A stretch of 64,000 nt of DNA from Pontibacter diazotrophicus. Its GTDB lineage: Bacteria > Bacteroidota > Bacteroidia > Cytophagales > Hymenobacteraceae. Position numbers and translations under genes: made by a program. The stretch covers positions 248,001-312,000 of the forward strand of contig NZ_QRGR01000007.1 of assembly GCF_003367245.1 (NCBI RefSeq), written 5' to 3'. The notes below the pieces were generated by a model. It had not been told where the DNA came from. It saw nothing but the letters and a program-made list of their open reading frames with translations, and did not search any database. The first letter of the stretch is position 1. Every line of letters starts with the position of its first letter. Below are positions 40,861-49,878 of this stretch, in pieces.

Positions 40861-43194
40861 TTACAGCTGCTTTAGATTTCCATCCAGCACATAGCTTTTG
40901 CCTTTCTCTGTTTGGAGCGTGACCACCTGGTCTCCGTAACGAACCTGGCAGGGGTTGCCCAGTTTAGAAAGCACCTTCACCTGCTTCAGTTTCCCCGCCT
41001 CCCAATTCAGGTCTACCTCAAAGCCACCGCGGGCTACAATGCCGTGAATGTGGCCCTGCTGCCAGCCGGCAGGCAAGGCGGGTAATAACTGTATTTCCCC
41101 GGCGTGGCTCTGCATCAGCATCTCCGTGATGCCGGCTGTTGCCCCAAAGTTGCCGTCGATCTGGAAGGGCGGGTGCGTGTCGAAAAGGTTGGGGAGCGTG
41201 GATTTGCGCAGAAGGGCCAGCAGGTTGTCATGTGCTGCCTCGCCATCTTGTAAGCGGGCAAAGAAGTTGATAATCCAGGCCCGGCTCCAGCCAGTGTGCC
41301 CGCCCCCTTGTGATAAGCGGTAGTCGATGGTTTTACGGGCGGCCTCCATTAGCTCCGGGTGCTGCTGCTTTGTAATCTGCCGGCCGGGGTGCAGGGCAAA
41401 CAAGTGCGAGATGTGGCGGTGGCCCGGTTCATTTTCTTCGAACTCTTCCGTCCACTCCATAATGCGGCCATCGCTCCCGATCCTGGTGGGCGCTAAGCGG
41501 GTGAGTATCTTTTCGAGTCGACGTCGAAAGGCAGCGTCTTTGTTCAATTCTTTGCTTGCGGCAATGGTGTTGCCGAGCAAATCCCGGATAATCATATGGT
41601 CCATCGTCGGTCCCATCACCATGGTGGCTACTTCACCGTCTTCGGTCTTAAAAGTGTTTTCTGGCGAAATGGAAGGTCCTGAAACCAGTTGCTTCGTCTC
41701 CGGGTTTTCTACCAGCCAATTGGCGCAGAACTCAGCGGCTTCTTTCATGACGGGGTAAGCCAGCTCTTTCAGGTAGGCTTTGTCTTCTGTGAACAGATAA
41801 TGCTCCCACAAATGCTGTGCGCTCCAGGCCATGCCCATCGGCCACATCGCCCAACGCGGTTCGCCATAGGTTTCTGTGAAAAGCCACGGGTCTGTTGTGA
41901 AATGGGCCACTGTTCCTTTTATGCCATACATGTCGCGGGCAGTTTTGCGGGCATCGGGGCGCAGCGCATCTAAAAAGGTCAGGAAGGGCATGTGCATCTC
42001 CGACAAATTAGTGACCTCTGCGGGCCAGTAGTTCATCTGAATGTTGATATTGATGTGGTAGTCGGCACTCCAGGGAGGGGTGAGGCCATCGGCCCAAATG
42101 CCCTGCAGGTTCGCTGGTAAGCCACCCGGCCGTGAACTGCTGATGAGCAGGTAGCGGCCAAACTGGTAATACAGCTGCACCAACTGTGGGTCGATGTTGC
42201 CGTTCTGCATCGCTACCAGGCGGGCATCGGTGGGGAAATAAGCCGCATCGGTTGTGCCTAGGTGCAAATCGACACGCTTGAAATATTGCTGGTAATCTGC
42301 TATATGGTCCTTCTTTAGGGCTTCATAATCTTTCTTTGCCGCGGCAGCTAATTGTGTGGCAGCCATAGCCAGTTGGTCATTGCCCTTGTAATCTGTAGCG
42401 GCCGTTAAAAGAAGCGTGACGGCGTCTGCATCTTCTATCCGGATGCTTTCTCCAGCTGCATCTTTTGTACCACCTTCCTGCAGCACTTTTACACGCGCCA
42501 CCATCCTGACGCCTGTTCCATCGCCTACATGTTCGCTCATAATGATTTCATCGCCGGCCAATTCCAGCTTTGCCTTGTTTCCGGGTCTGCTCAGGTTAAT
42601 CCCAAAGGCCAGGGCGCCGGGCTTGCTGGCCGTGAGCCGCACTACCAGGGCTTGGTCGGGGGCACTGGAGAAGATTTCGCGGGTAAAGGAGACATCGCCT
42701 GCGCGGTAAGTCACTTTGGCTACGGCCGTCTCCAGGTCCAGTTCCCGGCGGTAGCCAGTTATATCTTTGGTGATGGGGCCAAAATCCAGCTGCAGGTCGC
42801 CCAGTGTCTGGTAGGTGCTGTGTATTTTCTTGTCGCCCATCATTTTCTCCTGGGCGAGATCCCGTGCTTCCGCATATTTGCCAGCAAAAAGCAGTGCCCG
42901 TACCTTTGGCAGGTTAGCGCGTGCTTCCGGGTTCACAAAGTCAGCCGGCTTGCCTGTCCAGACAGACTCCTCATTCAGCTGCAGCCGCTCTGTTGCTACG
43001 CCACCAAATACCATGGCTCCCAATCTGCCGTTGCCGACAGGCAGTGCTTCGTTCCAATTAGTCGCAGGGTGGCTGAACCACAACTTCAGGTCATCAGGCG
43101 CCTGTTGTTTTTCCTGGGCTACGGCAGGGTAAAGGATGAGGAGAAAAAGGAGTAGGAGAAGGAATCGTAAGTTATGGAGGCTTTGCAGGTGCAT
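40861..43194 (-). CDS. Glycoside hydrolase family 95 (alpha-L-fucosidase-like)
   Basis: A 777-residue exported enzyme with signal peptide (LRFLLLLLFLLILYPAVAQ). The family opening KLWFSHPATNWNEALPVGNG...LGAMVFGG, the central HININIQMNYWPAEVTNLSE and GPSISPENTF, and GGGHTGWSRAW are typical of GH95 alpha-1,2-fucosidases/galactosidases, which remove terminal sugars from plant or host glycans. No SusC/SusD pair is adjacent, so it is not part of a visible polysaccharide utilisation locus. Confidence 0.92.
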   Translation of the reverse strand: MHLQSLHNLRFLLLLLFLLILYPAVAQEKQQAPDDLKLWFSHPATNWNEALPVGNGRLGAMVFGGVATERLQLNEESVWTGKPADFVNPEARANLPKVRALLFAGKYAEARDLAQEKMMGDKKIHSTYQTLGDLQLDFGPITKDITGYRRELDLETAVAKVTYRAGDVSFTREIFSSAPDQALVVRLTASKPGALAFGINLSRPGNKAKLELAGDEIIMSEHVGDGTGVRMVARVKVLQEGGTKDAAGESIRIEDADAVTLLLTAATDYKGNDQLAMAATQLAAAAKKDYEALKKDHIADYQQYFKRVDLHLGTTDAAYFPTDARLVAMQNGNIDPQLVQLYYQFGRYLLISSSRPGGLPANLQGIWADGLTPPWSADYHININIQMNYWPAEVTNLSEMHMPFLTFLDALRPDARKTARDMYGIKGTVAHFTTDPWLFTETYGEPRWAMWPMGMAWSAQHLWEHYLFTEDKAYLKELAYPVMKEAAEFCANWLVENPETKQLVSGPSISPENTFKTEDGEVATMVMGPTMDHMIIRDLLGNTIAASKELNKDAAFRRRLEKILTRLAPTRIGSDGRIMEWTEEFEENEPGHRHISHLFALHPGRQITKQQHPELMEAARKTIDYRLSQGGGHTGWSRAWIINFFARLQDGEAAHDNLLALLRKSTLPNLFDTHPPFQIDGNFGATAGITEMLMQSHAGEIQLLPALPAGWQQGHIHGIVARGGFEVDLNWEAGKLKQVKVLSKLGNPCQVRYGDQVVTLQTEKGKSYVLDGNLKQL

Positions 43195-43320
43195 GCTAGG
43201 TGATTAAATCAAATGGTTTTTCTGGAATAAGTGTAAGTGTAAAATTAAATGAGGTCTTCTATAAGGCTTTCTGTCTCTTTGTTCACGAAGTAGGTTAGTA
43301 TTACAGATGGTCAACGATGA

Positions 43321-44214
43321 TTACAAGAGTTGATTTTTTAACTTTTTTACAACTCTCTTGTAGATACTCTTCTTCTTGTTGCTTTTTGGTCTTAAAGGCT
43401 TTTGGGCTATGTTGTCCATCCAGGTTAGCCTTCCTTTACCAAAAATATAATCCACATCGTCTTCGTGTACCTGGTTCCAGTAATCTATAAGTCCAGCCAA
43501 AAACAAAAGAGAAGCGTTTCTTTTGCTATACTCACGCATGTAAGTTGATTCATACCCATTCCTGTGTAAGTAGCTGGTTTCAGGCAATGTCCAGAATTTA
43601 GCTCCTTCTGCTAATATCTTTAAACCAAAGAGTTCAGAATCATAGGCACCACCTAAAAACTCATTGTGTCTTCCTGCTTTTTTCCAGAGCGCTTTTGTAT
43701 ATAAGTAATTACCTGACCCACATGGAGTCTTCATGGGATCATTCAATGCATCTATAAAGCTTAGCTTTTCTGTCAGTATCCAGGAGGAAGTAACCTCCAG
43801 GGAGTTTTCTGAAAAATAGTCGATTCTGCCAAATGCAGCTGCGTCTAACGCATTGGCAACCAGGAACTCCTTCAGCACTCTAATGCTGTTTGGCCTCAGG
43901 ATATTGTCAGAATCCAGGCAAAATATCAAATCAGAACTTGCCTGATCTATACCTGTATTTCTGCCTGCGGCGGCAGTTCCTTTATTATTATGATGCCTTA
44001 ATACCTTAATAAAGCTGTATCTATTGCTATAAGAAAGTGCTTTGGCATACGTGTCGTCAATGGAAGCATCATCTATGAGTATTATCTCATCACCCTCCTC
44101 AAAGTTCGTGTTGATAATAGACATAATAGACGCGTCCATGGTAGCAGAACAGTTAAAGCAGGGCATAATAAAGGAAATGCTATTCTTCAATTTCTTAGGT
44201 TTATCTATTTCCAA
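43321..44214 (-). CDS. Glycosyltransferase family 2
   Basis: A 297-residue GT-A fold enzyme. SFIMPCFNCSATMDASIMSI opens the nucleotide-sugar domain, IDDASIDDTYA follows, and CLDSDNILRPNSI replaces the DxD metal motif with DSD. The C-terminus is basic (SNKKKSIYKRVVKKLKNQ) and could contact the membrane. The donor and acceptor are unknown. The start is TTG 44212-44214; no ATG precedes the fold and the in-frame stop is at 44227-44229. No adjacent polysaccharide gene is present. Confidence 0.85.
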   Translation of the reverse strand: MEIDKPKKLKNSISFIMPCFNCSATMDASIMSIINTNFEEGDEIILIDDASIDDTYAKALSYSNRYSFIKVLRHHNNKGTAAAGRNTGIDQASSDLIFCLDSDNILRPNSIRVLKEFLVANALDAAAFGRIDYFSENSLEVTSSWILTEKLSFIDALNDPMKTPCGSGNYLYTKALWKKAGRHNEFLGGAYDSELFGLKILAEGAKFWTLPETSYLHRNGYESTYMREYSKRNASLLFLAGLIDYWNQVHEDDVDYIFGKGRLTWMDNIAQKPLRPKSNKKKSIYKRVVKKLKNQLL

Positions 44215-44419
44215 ATCGGCTAACTCTTAATTAAAATGATTTGCATCTCATACAAAGGGCCGGAGCATACACGCTGATATTGAATTTTAAAATCTGGTTA
44301 ATTTCTAACCGCTTACTAATTACAACCTCAACGCTGTTTCCTTTGCATCACTTTGATAAATAAATGTAATATAAAATTAGGATAATTGAACAGTTTAGTA
44401 CGAACGAGCCCCCTGCCAC

Positions 44420-45397
44420 TCATATTTTGCTGGGAGAATACCCGAATTGCTTTTTAAACTCAGCTGAGAAACTGCCTATATTATTGTAGCCGATAAAAAG
44501 TGCTACCTCAGAAACGTTCATTTGCTTTTCGGATAACAGCTGTTTTGCCCTCTGCATGCGTAGCTGTTGAATATGGCCGAATACTGTTGTGCAGAACAGT
44601 TGCTTATAGCCTTTCTTCAGTTTAAAATCATTCAGGCCGAATTGGCGGGAAAGGTCAGAAAGGCGCAGCGGCAAAAGATAGTTTTCTTCAATAAAGTCCC
44701 GCACCGCTTTTAGCTTTTCCCTGTCGGGCAAAAGAATTTGATCCTGCTTGGCCGACTGACCTGTTAGCGCTATATGCTCCATCTGGAGTGCAAACAGTTC
44801 CAGCAGTTTGGCTTCAATGTAAATGTACCGGGTAAGGCCTTGGAAGGGATTGTGCTGCAAGGTCTGAATAATTTCGACCATGCGGGGCTGCACTTCCAGC
44901 AGGGCAGGTGTAACCAGAAAGCTTTCCTTCTTCTCTACCTTGTTTGCCAATGCATCCATAGGGCCAGACGCAGTATCCTGCACTATGTTTTTAAAAAACT
45001 CAAGGTCGAAGATGAGGTTATACACATCAAATCTTCCTGCTTGTATAATATGCTCTCCCTGAAAACACGTGTTATACTGTAGACTATGGCTTTTCTGAAG
45101 GATATTGACAGGTTTGCTTAGGGTGCTAAACCTTGACTCAAGTTCGCCCTTTAGCAAAAAAACTGCCTGAAGGCTTTCCGCTACCTGGTCATCCACCATA
45201 TGCAGCTTCTGCTCGCAGGTCAAATCCATTCTGTTGAGGACAATGCCGGGTGTAGTAACGGTATTGATTTTAAAAGTAGCAAGCCCGGGCTCTTGTAAAA
45301 TAGATTCTGCTTCAGCGTACCGGGTTCCCTGGTAAACCATACGCTGCTCCTTCAAACTGAAGATGTTGGCCCAGTTCTCAGAAAGAATTTTATCCAT
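44420..45397 (-). CDS. AraC-family transcriptional regulator
   Basis: A 325-residue regulator whose C-terminal region (about 230-325) contains the two AraC helix-turn-helix motifs (LRLSDLSRQFGLNDFKLKKGY and NVSEVALFIGYNNIGSFSAEFKKQFG), ending FGYSPSKI. The N-terminal 220 residues are a ligand/dimerisation domain without clear family. It is divergent from the cupin gene (95-base intergenic region), which is probably its target. A -7-like TATTTTTG (minus, 45429-45436) lies about 32 bases upstream of its ATG. Confidence 0.9.
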   Translation of the reverse strand: MDKILSENWANIFSLKEQRMVYQGTRYAEAESILQEPGLATFKINTVTTPGIVLNRMDLTCEQKLHMVDDQVAESLQAVFLLKGELESRFSTLSKPVNILQKSHSLQYNTCFQGEHIIQAGRFDVYNLIFDLEFFKNIVQDTASGPMDALANKVEKKESFLVTPALLEVQPRMVEIIQTLQHNPFQGLTRYIYIEAKLLELFALQMEHIALTGQSAKQDQILLPDREKLKAVRDFIEENYLLPLRLSDLSRQFGLNDFKLKKGYKQLFCTTVFGHIQQLRMQRAKQLLSEKQMNVSEVALFIGYNNIGSFSAEFKKQFGYSPSKI

Positions 45398-45428
45398 CTT
45401 TCATAAATCAGAATCCTTTTATCCTAAA

Positions 45429-45436
45429 CAAAAATA
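45429..45436 (-). promoter_or_regulatory. Candidate -7 box of the AraC regulator
   Basis: Minus strand TATTTTTG (TAnnTTTG), predicted leader about 25 bases. It sits in the 95-base region shared with the divergent cupin gene, so both promoters are close together. Confidence 0.35.
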
Positions 45437-45492
45437 TGCCTCTAAGATAGAAATTTGCATTAATTCTACAATGTAATAACAACGATAAAACT

Positions 45493-46251
45493 ATGAAAAG
45501 TCTAACAGTAAGTAGCAGTTATCTGGTGCAGGTGGCATATTACCTGTTCTACCCAACCGGTGTAAAGAAAATCTGGAAGAGAAATACACGGCTGCTCGTT
45601 AAGCTGATGTACACCATTATCGGCTTTCCGGTATTCCTGCTCAGTTTCTCTTATTTAGCCCTGGTCTCTTTTGCCTTTTTCCTGCCGGAACTGGACATGA
45701 GCGTAGGAGACCGAAAAGACCGGACCTTGTTCAACAGCGCCGGAAACTATAGCGTTACCTTTCTTAAAACAGGGGCTGATACAAACGGTGCATATGAACT
45801 GGTAAGGGTGGAACTGGAACCTGGGGGAGGAAACGGCTGGCATTACCATAAAACGTTTCATGAGCACTTTCAGGTAGAAGCAGGTGAAATGATGATAGGG
45901 CTGGAAGGAGAGGAACTGATACTAACAAAAGGAGAAAAAGCTACTGCGCTTAAAAACCAGGTACATTTCTTCAAAAACCCTTCTTCTGCTAAGGCAACCC
46001 TTCTCGTGAGAACCGAACCTGCGCGGGGGCTTGAAAAGACCATCAGAATCGGCTACGGCCTCGCCAACGACGGGTTAATAGACGAAAATGGTATGGCAAA
46101 TAACCCCTGGCACATGGCGCTCCTGTTGGGGTACAGTGAAAGCTATTATGGAGGAGTACCGGCAGTTATTCAGGAACCCTTAGTAAAATCATTGGCAAAA
46201 GTGGCACAGTGGAAAGGTGAAGATAAAACACTTGAGAAGTATTTTAAGTAG
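45493..46251 (+). CDS. Membrane-anchored cupin protein
   Basis: A 252-residue protein with one predicted transmembrane helix at about 38-62 and a cupin domain. The first cupin motif is WHYHKTFHEHFQVEAGE (His117, His119, Glu124), the second contributes His158 (LKNQVHFFKN); together they can bind one metal ion. The N-terminus (MKSLTVSSSYLVQVAYYLFY) precedes the membrane helix. Some cupins in such pairs act as dioxygenases or isomerases; no substrate is evident. It is divergent from an AraC regulator, suggesting induction by a small molecule. Confidence 0.82.
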   Translation: MKSLTVSSSYLVQVAYYLFYPTGVKKIWKRNTRLLVKLMYTIIGFPVFLLSFSYLALVSFAFFLPELDMSVGDRKDRTLFNSAGNYSVTFLKTGADTNGAYELVRVELEPGGGNGWHYHKTFHEHFQVEAGEMMIGLEGEELILTKGEKATALKNQVHFFKNPSSAKATLLVRTEPARGLEKTIRIGYGLANDGLIDENGMANNPWHMALLLGYSESYYGGVPAVIQEPLVKSLAKVAQWKGEDKTLEKYFK

Positions 46252-46371
46252 CATCGGTCTTACTTCACCTGGTGCAGCCATGTCGTTCATTGGTCAGGAA
46301 CCGTTTCCTGTCTGTTTATAAGTAAAACCCAGTTATGTACATAGCCGGATAGAGATGTATTATCAACAAAG

Positions 46372-46407
46372 AATCCCCCTGCGGCTCTCAAGCAGCAGGG
46401 GGATTTT
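46372..46407. terminator. Bidirectional terminator
   Basis: 11-bp stem AATCCCCCTGC / GCAGGGGGATT with a 12-base loop and TT continuation, between the cupin and RluF genes. Confidence 0.85.
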
Positions 46408-46431
46408 GAGTTATTCTAAACCAGAAGTTTC

Positions 46432-47433
46432 TTATCTGCTTCGGCCTTTCGATCTGCCGGAGGAGCCTCCTGGCTTGCCTGTTGCACCTTTATTTCTCCC
46501 GGTCGATTCATTAGGTTTTCCAGGACCGCGGCTCGTTTTACCGGCTGCACCTTTTTTTCGAAGCGAAGCTGACTTCGGGTTAACAAATGTTTCTTTGGGT
46601 TTGGCAGGCGCTCCCTTCGGCTTGCTGAAGGCAGCCTTCGGTCTGATAGCCGGACGCTGAGGTGTTTCAGCCGCTTCCTCGAAATCAAGATAAGAAGCGT
46701 CTTCAGTGTTCACAGACTCTGCCACCAATTGATGCAGTGTGTCGGTTTCTTCCTGTGTCAGATAGCGCCAGTTGCCTACAGGCTGGTTTCCCAACTTTAT
46801 GTTCATCACCCGGACACGCTTCAGCTTTACCACCTTGTAGTCCAGCGCCTCGCACATTCTACGGATCTGGCGGTTCAGGCCCTGCGTCAGGACAATCTTG
46901 AAAACGTTTTTGCCCTGCTGCTGCACATAACACGGCTTGGTTACGGTTTCCAGAATGCGCACGCCGCTGCTCATCTTTGCCACAAATTCAGGAGTTACAG
47001 GCTTGTCTACCGTTACAATGTATTCCTTGTCGTGGTTGTTGCCTGCCCGCAGAATCTTGTTGATGATATCACCGTTATTGGTCAGCAGGATAAGCCCTTC
47101 TGTCGGGTTGTCCAGGCGACCAATCGGGAAGATGCGCTTCGGGAAACCGATAAAATCAATGATGTTGTTTTTGTCTTTCGGATCGGTGGTGGTGGTAACA
47201 CCAGCGGGCTTGTTGAAAGCGATGTAAATTGGTTTATCAGTCGGTTTTCTGGATTTAACTGTTTCTCCGTCTACCGCAACTTTGTCACCTGCTTTTACGG
47301 TGGCACCCATCTTTGCTGTTTTACCGTTGATGGTGACACGCTTTTCTTCAATGTATCGGTCGGCCTCTCTTCTGGAGCAAAAGCCGGATTCACTAATAAA
47401 TTTATTTAATCGTGTGGAGGTATCTTCAGACAT
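46432..47433 (-). CDS. rluF: 23S rRNA pseudouridine synthase (RluF-like)
   Basis: This enzyme converts a uridine of 23S rRNA (U2604 in E. coli) to pseudouridine. Residues 8-55 form an S4 RNA-binding domain (RLNKFISESGFCSRREADRYI), and the catalytic Asp108 lies in IGRLDNPTEGLILLTN. The NRQIRRMCEALDYKVVKLKR segment is typical of the RsuA/RluB-E-F group, and the closest match is RluF. After about residue 250 comes a basic, Pro/Lys/Gly-rich tail of repeated PKGAPAKPKE- and KGAAGKTSRG-like units, not part of the classical enzyme and probably disordered. Confidence 0.9.
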   Translation of the reverse strand: MSEDTSTRLNKFISESGFCSRREADRYIEEKRVTINGKTAKMGATVKAGDKVAVDGETVKSRKPTDKPIYIAFNKPAGVTTTTDPKDKNNIIDFIGFPKRIFPIGRLDNPTEGLILLTNNGDIINKILRAGNNHDKEYIVTVDKPVTPEFVAKMSSGVRILETVTKPCYVQQQGKNVFKIVLTQGLNRQIRRMCEALDYKVVKLKRVRVMNIKLGNQPVGNWRYLTQEETDTLHQLVAESVNTEDASYLDFEEAAETPQRPAIRPKAAFSKPKGAPAKPKETFVNPKSASLRKKGAAGKTSRGPGKPNESTGRNKGATGKPGGSSGRSKGRSR

Positions 47434-47660
47434 GTGATTTCTTAATAATGTATGGTGTAGGGTTGTTAAATAGAGGAGCCCTTATTTTATACTTACGAAA
47501 TTGATGACAAAGCGTGAGAGAAGATGCTGTCTTCTGAAAGAAGCTTACAGGTTTCGTCTATAACATCATTCATGTAAAACTACAGCGGCTGGCTTTTGCG
47601 AAGATGTTCGGGAATTTGTTAATAATCCGTCAGGAATAAACCAGGCACAGCAAGCGCAGG

Positions 47661-47882
47661 CTATCTTCTGTTTATCATTCTGATATAGAGATCTTCTACT
47701 TTTTGACGAGCCCAGGGTGTTTTACGGAGAAACTTTAAGCTGGACTTAATGCTGGGGTTGTTGTTAAAGCTATTGATATTGATTTTATACCCCAGTTCTT
47801 CCCAGCCATAATAATCCACTAACTGAACCAGGATCATCTCCAGGGTTCTGCCATGTAAAGGGTTGTTCTTCTGTTCTTCCAT
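47661..47882 (-). CDS. VF530 / DUF2132 family protein
   Basis: A 73-residue protein starting at ATG 47880-47882 ([19 protein letters not shown]). The motif [18 protein letters not shown] and [17 protein letters not shown] are typical of the VF530 family (DUF2132), small possibly DNA-binding proteins of unknown role. It is monocistronic. An upstream TAATTTTG box (minus, 47894-47901) would give a nearly leaderless message. Confidence 0.87.
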   Translation of the reverse strand: MEEQKNNPLHGRTLEMILVQLVDYYGWEELGYKININSFNNNPSIKSSLKFLRKTPWARQKVEDLYIRMINRR

Positions 47883-48363
47883 CGTATTCCTCGCAAAATT
47901 AGTTAAATACAGCAAACTAAACACTTTAATTATAGCGAAAGCCAAACATGAAAGTTATAAGCAGGGTAAAGCCGGAACCGCAATAGTTTACTGGAGTGAC
48001 TTTGTCAGGCAGGTGCTATGTTTTTCAGGTATAGGCTTTTATACTGGCAAGGTGTTCGGCTCCATGCAGCAGGCCCAGGATAGGATGGAGGTAGAGCTAA
48101 CGTATTTCTTTGACAATCTACAGACGGTAAACTTCATCACTAACTATAATTACATCTCTGATACGTCTTGATTGATTCTATCTGGGATTATCATTTGTTT
48201 ATGGAAAGTTATTGCAATTTAGTTGCGAACTCAAAAGCTTATCTTTAACATTGCAACACAATCAGGTCTTTCTCCTACTAAAGAACAATATTAAAATATT
48301 TGCTTCTTGCTATGCAGAAATTTGCTTCCCCAGGCCTTTAAAAGAAAACCCGACTGTATTTAA
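47883..48363. other. Intergenic region upstream of the metal-locus small protein
   Basis: These 481 bases hold the promoter of the VF530-like gene (minus -7 candidate at 47894-47901) and, on the other side, that of the His-rich protein. Between about 48170 and 48350 the DNA is AT-rich. A plus-strand open frame ending at 48171 has no recognisable product. Confidence 0.4.
47894..47901 (-). promoter_or_regulatory. Candidate -7 box of the VF530-like gene
   Basis: The minus strand reads TAATTTTG, matching TAnnTTTG, and lies 11 bases before the ATG. Confidence 0.3.
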
Positions 48364-48678
48364 ATGAACAGCTGCCAGTCCTATATCGCCTATTTGCTTT
48401 TGGTGCTCTTTTGCAGAGTACTGACGCCTGAGGTTGCGATACTGGCACTACATGAGCACGAGCACACAGAGGACAAACCAACCTCAGAAGTCACTATTGG
48501 TAAAGCGCACGTGCACTGTGATGTGGATGGTTACAGCAACAGTGAATTCGCTCTTCATACCTTCTCTTCAGAGTTAGTATTAGCCCCCAAATCAGGCCAC
48601 TATATACATCCCTATAGTTTCGCTTGGAAATTTACTTTCCCCAACAATACCTACCTGCGTGGGCCTCCACTAGCGTAG
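48364..48678 (+). CDS. Exported His-rich small protein
   Basis: A 104-residue protein with an N-terminal hydrophobic segment (YIAYLLLVLFCRVLTPEVAIL) followed by LHEHEHTED and KAHVHCDVD, clusters of His, Glu and Cys suited to metal binding. The rest ends in WKFTFPNNTYLRGPPLA. In Bacteroidota similar short His-rich proteins occur beside TonB-dependent metal receptors and efflux genes. It opens the locus that includes a desuccinylase pseudogene, a TonB receptor and an ABC cassette. Metal binding is inferred; no named family is certain. Confidence 0.6.
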   Translation: MNSCQSYIAYLLLVLFCRVLTPEVAILALHEHEHTEDKPTSEVTIGKAHVHCDVDGYSNSEFALHTFSSELVLAPKSGHYIHPYSFAWKFTFPNNTYLRGPPLA

Positions 48679-49103
48679 CTCCCACTTGTTTGCATTAAAA
48701 TAGCCTGCACAAGATTGTGGTGGCTCCTTTACGGCCTTATTGCGTGGCTGTAAGAAGGAACTCTATGTCCTGCGCTGTACACGCAGGGTGTTGCAGCTTA
48801 TGCTTTAGTAAAGCGCAACAGGCAAATTTGATGCATTTCTATAGCTGGGAAAGCACAACGGATTATCCTTTTCAGTCTTATGGTACCTGCAGGCAGCGAA
48901 GCATTTTGGCGTTCGCAAGGCATGGCTGTGGCCATACTTTCTTCTGTAAGCTGATACAAAACAGCGAAGCAGCAGACTGATATCACATAGATGATGATGG
49001 TCATTTCCATGAAGGCTGCCACTGCCAAAGTGCCAGGAAGCCTTCCCGTGCTTTTCCTCCATTTCCCTGTCCTCATACTTTTTTTTAAAGTTTCAGCATT
49101 AAA
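48679..49103. other. Intergenic region, no clear gene
   Basis: This 425-base stretch is weakly coding in both directions. A minus-strand frame (48798-49076) contains one membrane-like segment (AFMEMTIIIYVISVCCFAVLY), but has no family features. It may be a degraded gene. I do not call a CDS here. Confidence 0.35.
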
Positions 49104-49791
49104 ATGAAAACCTCATTTATATACTTTTTCCTGTTTATATCTCTGATTATTAGTGGTGCAGCACATGCACAAGTGAAGCCTTTCCTCTTTGCCGGCGATA
49201 AAGTGAAACCCGGTACCAAACAGTCGTTTTTACTGCCAGTAGTCAGTGGGCAGGACAGCACAGTTATACCTGTTACTGTTTTCCACGGGAGCAAAAGAGG
49301 ACCGGTACTGGGCATTACGGCAGGTGTGCACGGCATGGAGTACGCACCTATCATGGCTGCCCAGCAACTGCCCAGGCAACTGGACCCAACCAAAATGAGC
49401 GGTACTGTGCTGCTGGTGCATATGGCCAACGTGCCGGCTTTTCTGCACCGGGGCCTGAGGGTGAACCCCATGGACGGCAAGAACCTGAACCGCGTTTTCC
49501 CGGGCAAATCCAATGGCACTATTCCTTGATGGTAAACCAGCCTCCGTGGAAAATCCAATGATGATAGCCAAACGCACTTCTGTTGACAGTGAGCACGAGG
49601 GGTTCTTCTACAGCGACCTTTCCAGCGGAAATTTTGTGAAGAAGGGGATGAAGCTGGGCTACGTCACCGACCTGTTCGGCAATCATGTGACCGATATCAC
49701 CTGCCCGACAGACGGTGTTATACTTTACAAGACCTTCAACCCGCCCATCAAAAAAGGCGACGGCCTGTTTAGCATCGGGCACACTAACTAA
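49104..49791 (+). pseudogene. Broken succinylglutamate desuccinylase/aspartoacylase-like gene (M14-related)
   Basis: Two fragments of one gene are visible. The first (49104-49529) has a signal peptide (IYFFLFISLIISGAAHAQ), the metal motif GVHGMEYAP (His and Glu ligands), ANVPAFLHRGLRVNPMDGKN and LNRVFPGKSNGT, then a stop. The second (from about 49515, in another frame) gives the normal C-terminus: GKPASVENPMMIAKRTSVDS, GFFYSDL and MKLGYVTDLFGNHVTDITCP. Intact relatives have about 130 more residues between the parts, including the DLHGG ligand histidine. The gene has therefore suffered an internal deletion with frameshift and cannot encode an active enzyme. Its relatives hydrolyse N-acyl amino acids. 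Confidence 0.8.
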
Positions 49792-49878
49792 ATCTTTATC
49801 AAAAATAGTAAGAGAGCATACCGCAGCCGGCTTTGTACAATCGGCCCAGCCTTGCTTATCCATTCCAGAAAAACCAAT

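Noticed and set aside
40861..43194. Polysaccharide utilisation locus around GH95
   Set aside because: No SusC/SusD pair, sulfatase or further glycosidase lies near it; GH43 is over 13 kb away.
47863..48171. Plus-strand frame overlapping the start of the VF530-like gene
   Set aside because: It overlaps a recognised gene and its promoter in antisense and resembles no family.
48798..49076. Minus-strand frame with a membrane-like segment
   Set aside because: It has no family features and overlaps an intergenic region; it is kept only as a possible remnant.
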